DNA from: an uncultured Prevotellaceae bacterium
GTDB lineage: Bacteria > Bacteroidota > Bacteroidia > Bacteroidales > Bacteroidaceae
Direction: 5' to 3'
Assembly (NCBI GenBank): GCA_947165505.1
Contig: CAMVAT010000011.1
Span: 1-64,000 of the forward strand
Length of the DNA: 64,000 bases
Of this stretch, positions 45,801 to 53,586 are shown piece by piece. Both the position numbers and the translations under genes were made by a program. The notes beneath the pieces are model-generated. The model searched no databases and was not told where the DNA came from. It saw only the letters and a program-made list of their open reading frames with translations. The number at the start of each line of letters is the position of its first letter. Within the stretch, counting starts at the first letter, position 1.

Positions 45801-46872
45801 GTTTGTCATAGCCAAGCCCCAAAAGGTCGTGTTTGTGTCCTTTTGCGAACTTCAGCCTATACGGCACTTTTCCGTTTCCAGCCGAAGCGGTTGAATTGCC
45901 TCGCACCTTGATTTGCACATCATCTGAGAAACTCTCTATTCTCTGGTCGGTTCCCTCCTCGCTATTGTCCACCACAGTGATGACAGCATCAGAATAGGGA
46001 GCCACCTCCTCTTCGTCTGCGTTGCTCTTCCTGTTTTTGTAGAGCACCGCTTTTAATGATGTCTCATCGGTGATGGTGGGCACATCGATATAAATGGTTG
46101 GGATGTCTGTGAGCTGCTGTTTGGCAGCAATCCTGGCTTCAAGAGAAGTGGGGGCGGGAGTGTCGCCGCCCTCACCGCCTTCGCCGCCTTCGCCGCTGCC
46201 GGACGAGGATGCTTCGTATTGGAAAGCCGGTGTGATATTGTTGGTAGAATAATTCTCGACGAAGAAATAAGCACAGATGCCAGGAAAGCCATTATCAAGC
46301 CAAGAACTTTTTTCCAGCGTACCCGACGAAGTGATAGTAAAATGGGAATGTGCACTGTTGGAATCGTACATGAGATACGAATACTTTCTGAAATAGAATC
46401 CACGCAACTGCACACTGCCAGCCGAAGCGATCGTGAAGAAATCGTCTGTGATGTTGTTCGTAAAAACTGCACCAACGAACACAGGCGACTCCACGCTATT
46501 GGTCATCTTGATGAGATAGGCCTGTCCTGCCACGATGGCAGGCGTCTCCATGGTATGGAAGACGAACTTACCCGTCGATTCATCATAGCTGTCGAATTGC
46601 TGAATCACATAATTGCCTTCGCCTAAGGCATTGTCGATAGATACCTTATCAGCACTGAAGGGGAAGCAATAGGCACCCCATCCTGCCGAGAACGGATGGT
46701 TCTTTACCGTCACGTCCACGGTTTGACCGACATAAGCGGAATATTGACTCGCATAGCCCGAGACAGCATCATACTCAATAGCTGTAGCCGATGCACTGAG
46801 GCACACCGTCAGCATAGTCAACAGAAAGGCAACCCATCTCTTTGGGCGGTAGTAGTTTGTTATCATGTCCAT
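42865..46872 (-). CDS. Tandem double CotH surface protein with dockerin
   Basis: 1335 residues with a signal peptide (KRWVAFLLTMLTVCLSASA). The chain is an internal duplication: a beta module with (N/A)xCFPF (about 40-240), CotH domain 1 (about 330-640: VPYRLKFAKG, HFHWGPLWDKDLAFGN), beta module 2 (about 705-890: WNAVCFPFDATTEQ), CotH domain 2 (about 925-1270: SYRLKFAKKKKSSDG, LSFGPLWDNDSSYDN), then dockerin loops (DVNNDGHIDINDV, YVNSDNDIDINDV). Both CotH domains keep the GPLWD motif of this atypical protein-kinase-like fold. The start may be 46866. Upstream lies a pair of LacI-type operators. It is likely a secreted, calcium-dependent surface component of the adjacent pectate lyase cluster. 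Confidence 0.85.
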   Translation of the reverse strand: MDMITNYYRPKRWVAFLLTMLTVCLSASATAIEYDAVSGYASQYSAYVGQTVDVTVKNHPFSAGWGAYCFPFSADKVSIDNALGEGNYVIQQFDSYDESTGKFVFHTMETPAIVAGQAYLIKMTNSVESPVFVGAVFTNNITDDFFTIASAGSVQLRGFYFRKYSYLMYDSNSAHSHFTITSSGTLEKSSWLDNGFPGICAYFFVENYSTNNITPAFQYEASSSGSGEGGEGGEGGDTPAPTSLEARIAAKQQLTDIPTIYIDVPTITDETSLKAVLYKNRKSNADEEEVAPYSDAVITVVDNSEEGTDQRIESFSDDVQIKVRGNSTASAGNGKVPYRLKFAKGHKHDLLGLGYDKRNWTLIANNYDGTMVRNALTYHVGQYVGMDFTPGYKYVDLVISGMYRGTYMVSDHCETGSNRIDINEDTDWYMEFECWGSMAEEPYVGPESGNDEHYVSIKNPDADDLTEEQITQLKADVRAWRKDWYSSFSNGNWMKYNDLESFVKFYIATEITGDLDSYFVFKGYKLDGDNHFHWGPLWDKDLAFGNYEQAKDPEKLTADYGKTNFEWCFKNYLFKDKSFLNAVKTKLDALIDDGLEDKLIADIDRLVALIAQSRELNYTKWSITNIENGLFKMSDYDEHVDKLKEYVRTRISFIQNQIDGFIDALPQPTAASYNPELTGWEEGQIPTAGNSYNLTVVNRTLTGGQWNAVCFPFDATTEQIETALGCTYQLAAHTGMDTDGTTMLFTVLTDETVECGVPYLLKPANDVTSFGTIDDIVYKANLQYGLYNGDAVSWDDGQHRFCAQIYKKNVNVSDSYQFTGDVYVDGQSLVKFSNSDLYGARAYIVVPTGETPAIRFVTSGDIDEPDVRTQLTDVPTIYIDTQDGAEIQPSSGDYVKAAIQVVDANGRLAEFTDLNDMEIRGKGSWDKDKKSYRLKFAKKKKSSDGLEHKYDLTGAGYVKRNWVLLGNAGDESLLRNALTKALGDGLDMPFTPTYCFVDVVLNGEYIGAYVATDFIEADAARVFAADEKTDWLLQMTDADDVDPADLYVEGSDTKPYITIKNPDSDDYTDEQKASLQTTVQTYFDQLWADNSSQYYDQTSLVNWYIAAEILGGYKPISDFYAYKADAAATLSFGPLWDNDSSYDNTSGIDMMALMADKDTEGSYDGMAYQITRGAWAGKLAELWQQEWFKSAVLARWNEVKGTLESALTAKVAALKDEAAQTFTLNYDTFVASDGAATAAATLDEAATQISNYLEARFGYLDVKFAELASASAALKGDVNNDGHIDINDVMALVSYICGETPEVFNIDAAYVNSDNDIDINDVMMLVDMIIVGTEQ

Positions 46873-46924
46873 AATAATAGAATTAAGCGTTTCAGTTATT
46901 ACACACTAACATTATACATACAAC

Positions 46925-46957
46925 GTAAACGTTTACACTTCTCGCGTAAACGTTTGC
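46925..46957. promoter_or_regulatory. Pair of LacI-type operators
   Basis: GTAAACGTTTAC (46925-46936, perfect palindrome) and GTAAACGTTTGC (46946-46957, one change) are 21 bases apart, so they lie on the same face of the helix. Their form, with a central CG, is typical of LacI/GalR-family sites. The second touches the -7 box, which favours repression of the CotH gene. No LacI gene is in the window. Confidence 0.75.
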
Positions 46958-46964
46958 AAATATA
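46957..46964 (-). promoter_or_regulatory. -7 box of the large CotH gene
   Basis: TATATTTG on the minus strand, adjacent to the second operator and 85 bases before the start. Confidence 0.6.
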
Positions 46965-47145
46965 ACGGATAAAAAATAAGCCTTGCAAATTTTTTCGGCA
47001 AAAATGTCTTATATTTTGGCCAAAATGCAAGAAAGTACCGAAAAAAGATAAAAAACGCAAAACATCCCTCTGAGTTTTTTCAAGATAAAGGCACTGCACT
47101 CCCCTACCCCGGCAAGACTGTGCGGAGGCAGATACAAAACAATCA

Positions 47146-47180
47146 ATTTCACATAGTTGTGAAACACATAGATGTGAAAT
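47146..47180. promoter_or_regulatory. Inverted and direct repeat in the CotH-tex gap
   Basis: ATTTCACAT and ATGTGAAAT form a 9-bp inverted repeat; inside it ACATAGNNGTGAAA occurs twice in direct order. It is a candidate regulator site or cruciform about 90 bases upstream of the tex promoter. The rest of 46965-47265 holds no gene. Confidence 0.45.
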
Positions 47181-47269
47181 TTTCCTGGAAAAGACAGTTC
47201 GGTGGCAGGCACTCTTTCCACAACAAAAAAAGATTTCATAAAAAAGATGGCAGAGTGAGAAAAAAAACG

Positions 47270-47277
47270 TACCTTTG
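47270..47277 (+). promoter_or_regulatory. -7 box of tex
   Basis: TACCTTTG, 33 bases before the tex ATG at 47311. Confidence 0.6.
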
Positions 47278-47310
47278 TGTCAACTTTTGAGAATCAACAC
47301 TATTGAGCCC

Positions 47311-49449
47311 ATGAACCCATTCACACAAATCATAGCCAAACAGCTGAACCTGCCGCAGCAGGGAGTGGAAAACACATTGGCACTGCTCGACCTGGGATGC
47401 ACCATCCCCTTCATCGCACGATACCGCAAGGAACGCACCGGCGGACTGAACGAGGTGCAGATAGCACAAATCAGCGAGTGGAACGACAAGCTGAAAGAAT
47501 TGCAGAAACGCAAGGAGACCATCATTAAGACCATTACAGAACAAGAAAAGATGACTCCCGAACTGCAACAGCGCATCGACAACTGCTGGAACACCACCGA
47601 ACTGGAAGACATCTACCTGCCCTACCGGCCCAAACGACGCACCAGGGCGCAGATAGCACGCGAACAGGGACTGGAGCCGCTCGCCACCTTATTATTATTA
47701 CAGCGTGAACAAAATCCCGAACGGGCCGCACAGCGGTTCGTCACTGCCGACGTGGCCGACGCCGAGACGGCGATCCGCGGCGCGCAAGACATCATCGCCG
47801 AAATGGTGAGCGAAGACGAACGCTCGCGCAACACCATACGAGGCGAATTCAGACGAGAGGCTACCATCACATCGAAGGTGGTGAAAGCTAAGAAAGATAC
47901 CGATGAGGCTGTCAAATACTCCGACTACTTCGACTTCTCCGAACCCCTGCGCCGATGCTCGTCGCACCGGCTGCTGGCCATGCGACGGGGAGAGAGCGAG
48001 GGTATCCTGCGCGTGAGCATCAGCGCCGACGACGAACACTGCATCGACCGGCTACAACGTCAATATATGCGCGGTTTCGGACCCTGCGCACGACTGGTGG
48101 GCGAAGCCGTGGAAGACGGATACAAACGACTACTGAAACCACAGATAGAGACGGAATTCAATACCGAGAGCAAAACCAAGGCCGACGACGACGCCATTGT
48201 GGTGTTCACCGAAAACCTCAGGCAACTGCTTCTGGCCGCACCGCTCGGACAGAAACGCGTGATGGGCATCGACCCGGGATTCCGCACCGGATGCAAGGTG
48301 GTGTGCCTCGACGCTCAGGGCAACCTGCTGCACCATGAGGCGATTTTCCCCCACCCGCCCGTCAATCACCGCATGCAGGCCACCGTGCACGTGCAGCAGA
48401 TGGTGAAAGACTACCAGATAGAGGCCATCGCCATCGGCAACGGCACGGCCAGCCGCGAGACGGGCGACTTCATACGCGACCTGCAGTTCGACCACCCCGT
48501 GCAGACCTTCACCGTGAGCGAAGACGGCGCCAGCATCTACAGCGCTTCGAAGACGGCACGCGATGAGTTTCCCGACCAAGACGTGACGGTGCGCGGAGCC
48601 GTGAGCATCGGACGGCGACTGATGGACCCGCTGGCCGAACTGGTGAAGATAGACCCGAAAAGCATCGGCGTGGGACAATACCAACACGACGTAGATCAAG
48701 GAAAACTGAAAAAAAGCCTCGACATGACCGTCGAGAGCTGTGTCAACTCGGTGGGCGTCAACCTCAATACGGCATCGCAACACCTGCTCACCTACGTGAG
48801 CGGACTGGGACCGGCACTGGCCAAGAATATCGTGGACTACCGCCGCGACAACGGTGCCTTCACATCGCGGGCACAACTGAAAAAGGTGCCACGCTTAGGA
48901 CCGGCAGCCTACGAGCAGTGCGCAGGGTTCCTGCGCATACCTGGGGCGAAGAACCCGCTCGACAATAGTGCCGTACACCCCGAGAGCTACCCCGTGGTGG
49001 AACAGATGGCACGCGACTGCGGATGCACCGTGGCCCAACTGATAGCCGACAAGGACAAACGCGCCGCCATCGATATCAAACGATACGTGACCGACACCGT
49101 GGGGCTGCCCACACTGACCGATATCATGCGCGAACTGGAGAAACCCGGGCGCGACCCGCGAGAGCAGATAGAGGCCTTTGAGTTCGACCCCAACGTAAAA
49201 GAGGTGGACGACCTGGAGGAAGGCATGGAACTGCCGGGCATCGTGACCAATATCACCAACTTCGGTGCCTTCGTGGATATCGGCGTACATCAAGACGGAT
49301 TGGTACACATCTCACAGTTGGCCGACCGCTATGTGAAAGACCCCAACGACGTGGTGCGGCTGCACCAGCACGTGATGGTGCGGGTGAAAGAGATTGACCA
49401 CCGCCGCAACCGCATCGCACTCACCATGAAGGGGGTGAAACAGAAATAA
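47311..49449 (+). CDS. tex: Tex family RNA-binding transcription accessory protein
   Basis: 712 residues from MNPFTQIIAKQLNLPQQGVE. Order: helical Tex N-terminus (GCTIPFIARYRKERTGGLNE), RNase H/YqgF-like domain (about 320-455: KRVMGIDPGFRTGCKVV), helix-hairpin-helix repeats (about 490-590: VGVNLNTASQHLLTYVSGLG), and a C-terminal S1 domain (about 640-710: GIVTNITNFGAFVDIGVHQD). Tex is a conserved cytoplasmic nucleic-acid-binding protein linked to transcription elongation and RNA fate. It is a single-gene unit. A repeat block begins right at its TAA stop. Confidence 0.95.
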   Translation: MNPFTQIIAKQLNLPQQGVENTLALLDLGCTIPFIARYRKERTGGLNEVQIAQISEWNDKLKELQKRKETIIKTITEQEKMTPELQQRIDNCWNTTELEDIYLPYRPKRRTRAQIAREQGLEPLATLLLLQREQNPERAAQRFVTADVADAETAIRGAQDIIAEMVSEDERSRNTIRGEFRREATITSKVVKAKKDTDEAVKYSDYFDFSEPLRRCSSHRLLAMRRGESEGILRVSISADDEHCIDRLQRQYMRGFGPCARLVGEAVEDGYKRLLKPQIETEFNTESKTKADDDAIVVFTENLRQLLLAAPLGQKRVMGIDPGFRTGCKVVCLDAQGNLLHHEAIFPHPPVNHRMQATVHVQQMVKDYQIEAIAIGNGTASRETGDFIRDLQFDHPVQTFTVSEDGASIYSASKTARDEFPDQDVTVRGAVSIGRRLMDPLAELVKIDPKSIGVGQYQHDVDQGKLKKSLDMTVESCVNSVGVNLNTASQHLLTYVSGLGPALAKNIVDYRRDNGAFTSRAQLKKVPRLGPAAYEQCAGFLRIPGAKNPLDNSAVHPESYPVVEQMARDCGCTVAQLIADKDKRAAIDIKRYVTDTVGLPTLTDIMRELEKPGRDPREQIEAFEFDPNVKEVDDLEEGMELPGIVTNITNFGAFVDIGVHQDGLVHISQLADRYVKDPNDVVRLHQHVMVRVKEIDHRRNRIALTMKGVKQK

Positions 49450-49690
49450 GAGGTGAGAGGTGAGAGAGTAGTTTCGGGGCAGGGGGCAGGGAGCAGGGGG
49501 CAGGAGATGACCTCGCCACGCAAGTAGGGCCTCGTTCGGTCGGATTTGCAATCCGACCGCATGGAGTATCAGCATTTGTAATGCGAAAGAAATGACATTG
49601 GCGGATTGCAAATCCGCCTACTCAGTTCGGGTGGATTGCAAATCCACCCGAACAGGGGTAAGAGGTAAGAGGTGAGAGGTAAGAGGCAAC
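49450..49690. repeat. Repeats with three ATTTGCAAT palindromes
   Basis: GAGGTGAGAGG and GGGGGCAGGGAGCAGGGGGC phrases, then three imperfectly related hairpins: GGTCGGATTTGCAATCCGACC (about 49538), GGCGGATTGCAAATCCGCC (about 49600) and GGGTGGATTGCAAATCCACC (about 49629). Shared cores with different but compensating arms suggest a REP-like element. GGTAAGAGGTAAGAGGTGAG closes the block. Confidence 0.75.
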
Positions 49691-49691
49691 T

Positions 49692-50126
49692 TTACTTCTT
49701 AGACTTGCGCTCGGCTTTCGCTTTCTTGGCAGCCTTGCGCTCGGCCTTGGCTTTCGCCTTGGCATCATCGGCGTCAAGGCCCTTGGCTATCTGCTGGTCG
49801 CAGAGCAAAATTTTCTTGTCGAGCCGCTCCAGCCTTTCCGTATCAGGCAGCTGGATGTTGTTGACCAGCAAGGCACGCGCATCGCTGTACGACGCTTTCG
49901 CCTGCTTGTATTGGTTGTGCTTCATAAAATCGTCGCCTTCCAATATAAGCCGGTCGTACTGTTTCTCCTCGAAGAAGGTGTTCTTCCCTTCTATCTGTTT
50001 CTCCTTCCGATAATATTCATCGGCTTTGTTGAACGAATAACTGCCTGCGTCAACATGTGCGTCGCCCAGTTGCGCCATGGCTGCCATGGGCGCAAAGAGC
50101 AGAATAGTTAAAAGGATTTTTTTCAT
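49692..50126 (-). CDS. Small secreted protein with charged C-terminus
   Basis: 144 residues. MKKILLTILLFAPMAAMAQ is a signal peptide. A helical, TPR-like middle (YSFNKADEYYRKEKQIEGKN, YKQAKASYSDARALL) and a very Lys/Ala-rich tail (KAKAERKAAKKAKAERK) follow. I recognise no family. It has its own promoter box and lies alone between repeats and the rplT terminator. The basic tail could bind anionic polymers, but this is only a guess. Confidence 0.6.
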   Translation of the reverse strand: MKKILLTILLFAPMAAMAQLGDAHVDAGSYSFNKADEYYRKEKQIEGKNTFFEEKQYDRLILEGDDFMKHNQYKQAKASYSDARALLVNNIQLPDTERLERLDKKILLCDQQIAKGLDADDAKAKAKAERKAAKKAKAERKSKK

Positions 50127-50157
50127 CTTTGTGCTGTTTTTGGTTCGTTATCCGCGG

Positions 50158-50165
50158 CAAAAATA
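50158..50165 (-). promoter_or_regulatory. -7 box of the small secreted protein
   Basis: TATTTTTG on the minus strand, 31 bases before the start at 50126. Confidence 0.5.
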
Positions 50166-50206
50166 ACAAATTATCGCCAAACCGACAAAAAAAACGACAA
50201 AAAAAT

Positions 50207-50233
50207 ACCGCCGCTCCATATTAGAGCGGCGGT
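50207..50233 (-). terminator. Terminator after rplT
   Basis: A perfect 10-bp stem (ACCGCCGCTC / GAGCGGCGGT) with a 7-base loop, followed on the minus strand by TATTTTTTTG. It ends the infC-rpmI-rplT unit. Confidence 0.9.
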
Positions 50234-50253
50234 TATTAGTTGAGATCGTGTTT

Positions 50254-50598
50254 TTACTTCACTTTGTCAACGATAGCCTTGAATGCCTCGGCATTGTTCA
50301 TGGCCAGGTCAGCGAGCACCTTGCGGTTGATTTCGATACCAGCCTTGTGCAGTTTGCCCATCAGCTGAGAGTAGCTCAGACCCTCAAGGCGGGCGGCAGC
50401 GTTGATACGCTGAATCCACAGTGCACGGAAGGTGCGTTTCTTATTGCGACGGTCGCGGTAAGCGTAGGTCAGACCTTTCTCCCAAGTATTCTTCGCTACG
50501 GTCCAAACATTCTTGCGGGCACCAAAGTAGCCGCGTGTGAGTTTTAAAATTCTCTTTCTCTTTGCTCTTGAAGCAACGTGATTGACTGATCTTGGCAT
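50254..50598 (-). CDS. rplT: 50S ribosomal protein L20
   Basis: 114 residues, normal length. The N-terminus [20 protein letters not shown] and the [20 protein letters not shown] segment are diagnostic. L20 binds 23S rRNA early in large-subunit assembly. It is the last gene of the infC-rpmI-rplT unit, 31 bases after rpmI, followed by a strong terminator. Confidence 0.98.
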   Translation of the reverse strand: MPRSVNHVASRAKRKRILKLTRGYFGARKNVWTVAKNTWEKGLTYAYRDRRNKKRTFRALWIQRINAAARLEGLSYSQLMGKLHKAGIEINRKVLADLAMNNAEAFKAIVDKVK

Positions 50599-50629
50599 AA
50601 TTTTCTTCCTTTAAATGTTTGACTTTTAA

Positions 50630-50827
50630 TTAACGAAGGCGGAGCAGATCACGCACTTGCTTCATGTTTGACTGGTCAACGAGGGTCTGGTGCACCAGAT
50701 TACGTTTTTGTTTCTTTGTCTTCTTCGTCAGAATGTGACTGTGGTAAGCGTGATGTCTCTTGATCTTACCAGTACCGGTGAATGTGAATCTCTTCTTTGC
50801 ACCGGAGTTTGTCTTTACTTTTGGCAT
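50630..50827 (-). CDS. rpmI: 50S ribosomal protein L35
   Basis: 65 residues, normal length, with the basic N-terminus [20 protein letters not shown] and the [14 protein letters not shown] segment. A component of the large ribosomal subunit, placed between infC and rplT as in most bacteria. The 219-base gap to infC is unusually long and filled with repeats. Confidence 0.98.
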   Translation of the reverse strand: MPKVKTNSGAKKRFTFTGTGKIKRHHAYHSHILTKKTKKQKRNLVHQTLVDQSNMKQVRDLLRLR

Positions 50828-50899
50828 TGTTTTTTATTATTTAATGAATTGTTATAGAGCGGCGGCAACGCATATACCGGGCGTTACGCACCTTATTAT

Positions 50900-51046
50900 T
50901 ATTCGTTTGGGAGTGTAGTCTGGGAGTTTGGGAGTGTAGTCTGGGAGTCTGGGAGTTTGGGAGTTTAGACATTAGTAATCGTGATTGGAAAACTACTCTC
51001 TTACCTCTTACCTCTCACCTCTAACTACCTCTCACCTCTAAGCAAC
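50900..51046. repeat. Repeats between infC and rpmI
   Basis: GGGAGTGTAGTCTGGGAGTT-type units in tandem (50909-50970), then inverted CTCTTACCTCTTACCTCTCAC units up to the infC stop. Transcription from infC must pass through them to reach rpmI and rplT. Confidence 0.75.
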
Positions 51047-51778
51047 TTATTCGCCTTTCAGCTTTTTCAGGGCCTCGGGGCTGATTTTGGCGTTAGCGAA
51101 GAGGCCACCGTTGGCGGGGATGTCAGCCTCCACGTTGTCGGCCTTGCCAGCCTCATTCTCCTGCGGAGCCTGTTTGGTTTGCTCACGGGCTTCAGCCTCA
51201 CGGCGCTCGCGGTCCATCTTCTGCTGGCTCTTCTTGGCCACGCCCGCTTTCTTCGGGGCAATGAAAATCGCCATTTTCTTACCCTCTAAGAGCGGCAGCT
51301 GCTCTACCTTGCCATATTCTTCCAAATCGTTGGCGAATCGAAGCAACAGCACCTCGCCCTGCTCCTTGAAGAGAATGGAACGGCCCTTGAAGAACACGTA
51401 GGCACGCACCTTGTTACCCTCTTCGAGAAACTCCTTGGCGTGCTTCAGTTTGAAGGCATAGTCGTTCTCGCCCGTCTGGGGTCCGAAGCGTATCTCCTTC
51501 ACCTCTATCTTCACCTGCTTGGCCTTCAGTTCCTTGGCGCGTTTCTTCTGCTGGTAGAGGAATTTGGAATAGTCGATGAGACGACATACAGGAGGCTGCG
51601 CATTGGGCGAGATCTCCACGAGATCCACTCCCTGCTGGCGGGCCATATCCAAGGCTTGACGGGTGGGAACCACCATCGAGCCGTTATCGCCCACGATACG
51701 CACTTCACGCACGCGAATTTGCTCATTCACGCGGTATTGATTCTGCTTTTTGTCGTTCTTCATTCGCCTGTTTTCCAT
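51047..51778 (-). CDS. infC: Translation initiation factor IF-3
   Basis: 243 residues. N-domain (about 15-85: [20 protein letters not shown]) and C-domain (about 90-180: [24 protein letters not shown] core, [20 protein letters not shown]). It binds the 30S subunit and checks initiator tRNA. A tail of about 55 residues rich in Ala, Glu and Lys ([20 protein letters not shown]) extends past the usual end, as in other Bacteroidota. Start may be the second Met (51763). thrS, often just upstream, is absent; infC has its own promoter 11 bases upstream. Confidence 0.96.
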   Translation of the reverse strand: MENRRMKNDKKQNQYRVNEQIRVREVRIVGDNGSMVVPTRQALDMARQQGVDLVEISPNAQPPVCRLIDYSKFLYQQKKRAKELKAKQVKIEVKEIRFGPQTGENDYAFKLKHAKEFLEEGNKVRAYVFFKGRSILFKEQGEVLLLRFANDLEEYGKVEQLPLLEGKKMAIFIAPKKAGVAKKSQQKMDRERREAEAREQTKQAPQENEAGKADNVEADIPANGGLFANAKISPEALKKLKGE

Positions 51779-51788
51779 TTAGCGGCTG

Positions 51789-51796
51789 CAAAGGTA
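51789..51796 (-). promoter_or_regulatory. -7 box of infC
   Basis: TACCTTTG on the minus strand only 11 bases before the first Met, so the mRNA would have an almost absent leader if translation starts there; the second Met at 51763 gives a more normal leader. Confidence 0.6.
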
Positions 51797-51873
51797 GTAT
51801 ATTTCAGTGAATTGCACAAATATTTTTTCAAATATTTTTTTACTAACTCCTTTTATTATATGCTATTTTTTAT

Positions 51874-51881
51874 TATCTTTG
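51874..51881 (+). promoter_or_regulatory. -7 box of the 132-residue protein gene
   Basis: TATCTTTG fits TAnnTTTG and lies 62 bases before the start at 51943, divergent to the infC promoter. Confidence 0.5.
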
Positions 51882-51942
51882 CCATCGAAAGGCCAAACAA
51901 CGGTCCAAGCTACTAATATTCACTTCAACAACCACCAACATT

Positions 51943-52341
51943 ATGAAAAAAACAATCTTTTTCTGCATCATGACGATGCTCGTATGTTTTGCCACAACAG
52001 CAAACGCACAACAGAGCAAAGGTATCTACATTGACATGACCGGACAGATAGGCACTTCCAATGGATGGCTCAACATGAACGGCACGAAGGGCTCGTACAG
52101 CTATGCGACACCCACCGGGCGCATCCAGCGGATCCTCACGTTCGGGTCGTACAACAAAAAGTCGGGCCGGCTGGTGCTCAATGCCACCGACAAGCGTGGC
52201 AACTACATCGGGCAGTTCGACGGCACCTACACCCGCCAGACGTACTACGAAGACGGTCAGCAACTGGGCTACGAAAGATACAAGGGCACGTTCACCAACA
52301 ACAAGGGTGTCAAAATCACCTTCGACCTATATATGGATTAG
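51943..52341 (+). CDS. Small secreted protein
   Basis: 132 residues with a signal peptide (MKKTIFFCIMTMLVCFATTANA). The mature part is polar and beta-rich, with many Gly, Tyr and Thr (GIYIDMTGQIGTSNGWLNMN, GQFDGTYTRQTYYEDGQQLG). No family recognised. It ends 3 bases before the WG-repeat gene, so the two are probably co-transcribed. Confidence 0.65.
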   Translation: MKKTIFFCIMTMLVCFATTANAQQSKGIYIDMTGQIGTSNGWLNMNGTKGSYSYATPTGRIQRILTFGSYNKKSGRLVLNATDKRGNYIGQFDGTYTRQTYYEDGQQLGYERYKGTFTNNKGVKITFDLYMD

Positions 52342-52344
52342 CCT

Positions 52345-53586
52345 ATGAACAGCGACCCTGACAAGAACGACACGCCACGTAAGCCTGCCTACAAATATCT
52401 GGGCGAATCGGGACTGGTAGAAGACGAAGAGGGAAACATCTTCAGCGCTTCTGAGCTCACTGACGATGAAGCGGCGAGCGAGCCTTCAGCAGGCACCCCG
52501 TTATTAGAGAATTCCTTTGTCACCGAATTAGACGACAAGGCCAATCCCGCCTACTGGTATTATTACTACGACCCGCGCTATTGCGGACCCAGTCGCGAGG
52601 CCTACATGGAAAAGATGGCACGGAGGCACGGCTACCCCTACCGGCAGCACGGAGGGCAAGCGACCGCGCCTGAGCCTGCTTCCGTATGTTGCGTTGGCAA
52701 CGCAACAAACAGGACGCAAGCGCCTGCGACCGTGGCAGAGCCTGAGCCCGCGCCTGAATCGGTGCCCGAGACGGCACACGAGCGGGCCGAACGACAGCAA
52801 CGAGAGGCCGACAGTCAGCAGCGCGAGGCTGAGCGCGAGGGACTGCGCCCCGACACCCGCAGTTATAATAATGCCGTGAGATCCTGGCGGATGGTGAACC
52901 GCCGCGGCGAGGTGATCATCCCCTTCGATACCTACAGCCATATCGGCCATTTCCACAACGGGCGGGCAAGGGTGATGGACAAAAAGACGGGCCTGTTCGG
53001 TTTTGTCGATATACATGGCAAAGAGGTGATTCCCTGCACGTGGAGGGCGGCGGGCGAATTCAGCGAATACATGGCCGGTGTGCAAGACGAGCACAAGCGG
53101 TGCGGATTCATCGACATCAGCGGCCGGCTGGCCGTGGCATGCGTCTGGGAAGAGACATGGCCGTATCACGGCGGACTGGCTAAAGTGCAAGACCACCACA
53201 AGATCGGCATGATCGACACCAGCGGCAAGCGTGTCGTACCGTGTATTTGGAGGGGCATGGGCGATTTCAGCGAAGGACTGGCCGGTGTGCAAGACGAGCA
53301 AGGCCGATGCGGATACATCGACCGCACGGGCAAAGTGGTCATCCCCTGTCAATGGAAAAACGTCTGGACGTTCAGCGAGGGGATGGCCGTCGTGCAGGAC
53401 TTCAATAAGCGGTTGGGCTTCATCGACAAGAGCGGCCGTCTGGTGATACCCTGCCGATGGAAGAAAGCCGAATTTTTCAAAAACGGACGGGCAAGGGTGA
53501 CTGAGGGCGGAGGCCTCTTCCGCAAGGAGAAATGGGTATATATCGACAAGCAGGGGCGGGTAATAAGTAAAGAAGTAAAAAAGTAA
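52345..53586 (+). CDS. WG-repeat protein
   Basis: 413 residues. The second half (about 185-410) holds six WG/KWG-type beta repeats, such as GLFGFVDIHGKEVIPCTW, CGYIDRTGKVVIPCQW and LGFIDKSGRLVIPCRW, which form a beta-propeller-like surface used for binding. The N-terminal half is acidic and low in complexity, with an ERAERQQREADSQQREAERE helix. No signal peptide is seen. A perfect palindrome encoding part of CCVGNATN lies in the low-complexity part. Role unknown; co-transcribed with the small secreted protein. Confidence 0.75.
   Translation: MNSDPDKNDTPRKPAYKYLGESGLVEDEEGNIFSASELTDDEAASEPSAGTPLLENSFVTELDDKANPAYWYYYYDPRYCGPSREAYMEKMARRHGYPYRQHGGQATAPEPASVCCVGNATNRTQAPATVAEPEPAPESVPETAHERAERQQREADSQQREAEREGLRPDTRSYNNAVRSWRMVNRRGEVIIPFDTYSHIGHFHNGRARVMDKKTGLFGFVDIHGKEVIPCTWRAAGEFSEYMAGVQDEHKRCGFIDISGRLAVACVWEETWPYHGGLAKVQDHHKIGMIDTSGKRVVPCIWRGMGDFSEGLAGVQDEQGRCGYIDRTGKVVIPCQWKNVWTFSEGMAVVQDFNKRLGFIDKSGRLVIPCRWKKAEFFKNGRARVTEGGGLFRKEKWVYIDKQGRVISKEVKK
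52687..52707. repeat. Palindrome inside the WG-repeat gene
   Basis: TGTTGCGTT-GGC-AACGCAACA, a perfect 9-bp stem. It is the kind of palindrome usually found between genes, here in a coding linker. Confidence 0.6.

Noticed and set aside
37935..46872. Polysaccharide utilisation locus (SusC/SusD type)
   Set aside because: There is a pectate lyase, but no SusC/SusD pair, hybrid two-component system or other glycosidase.
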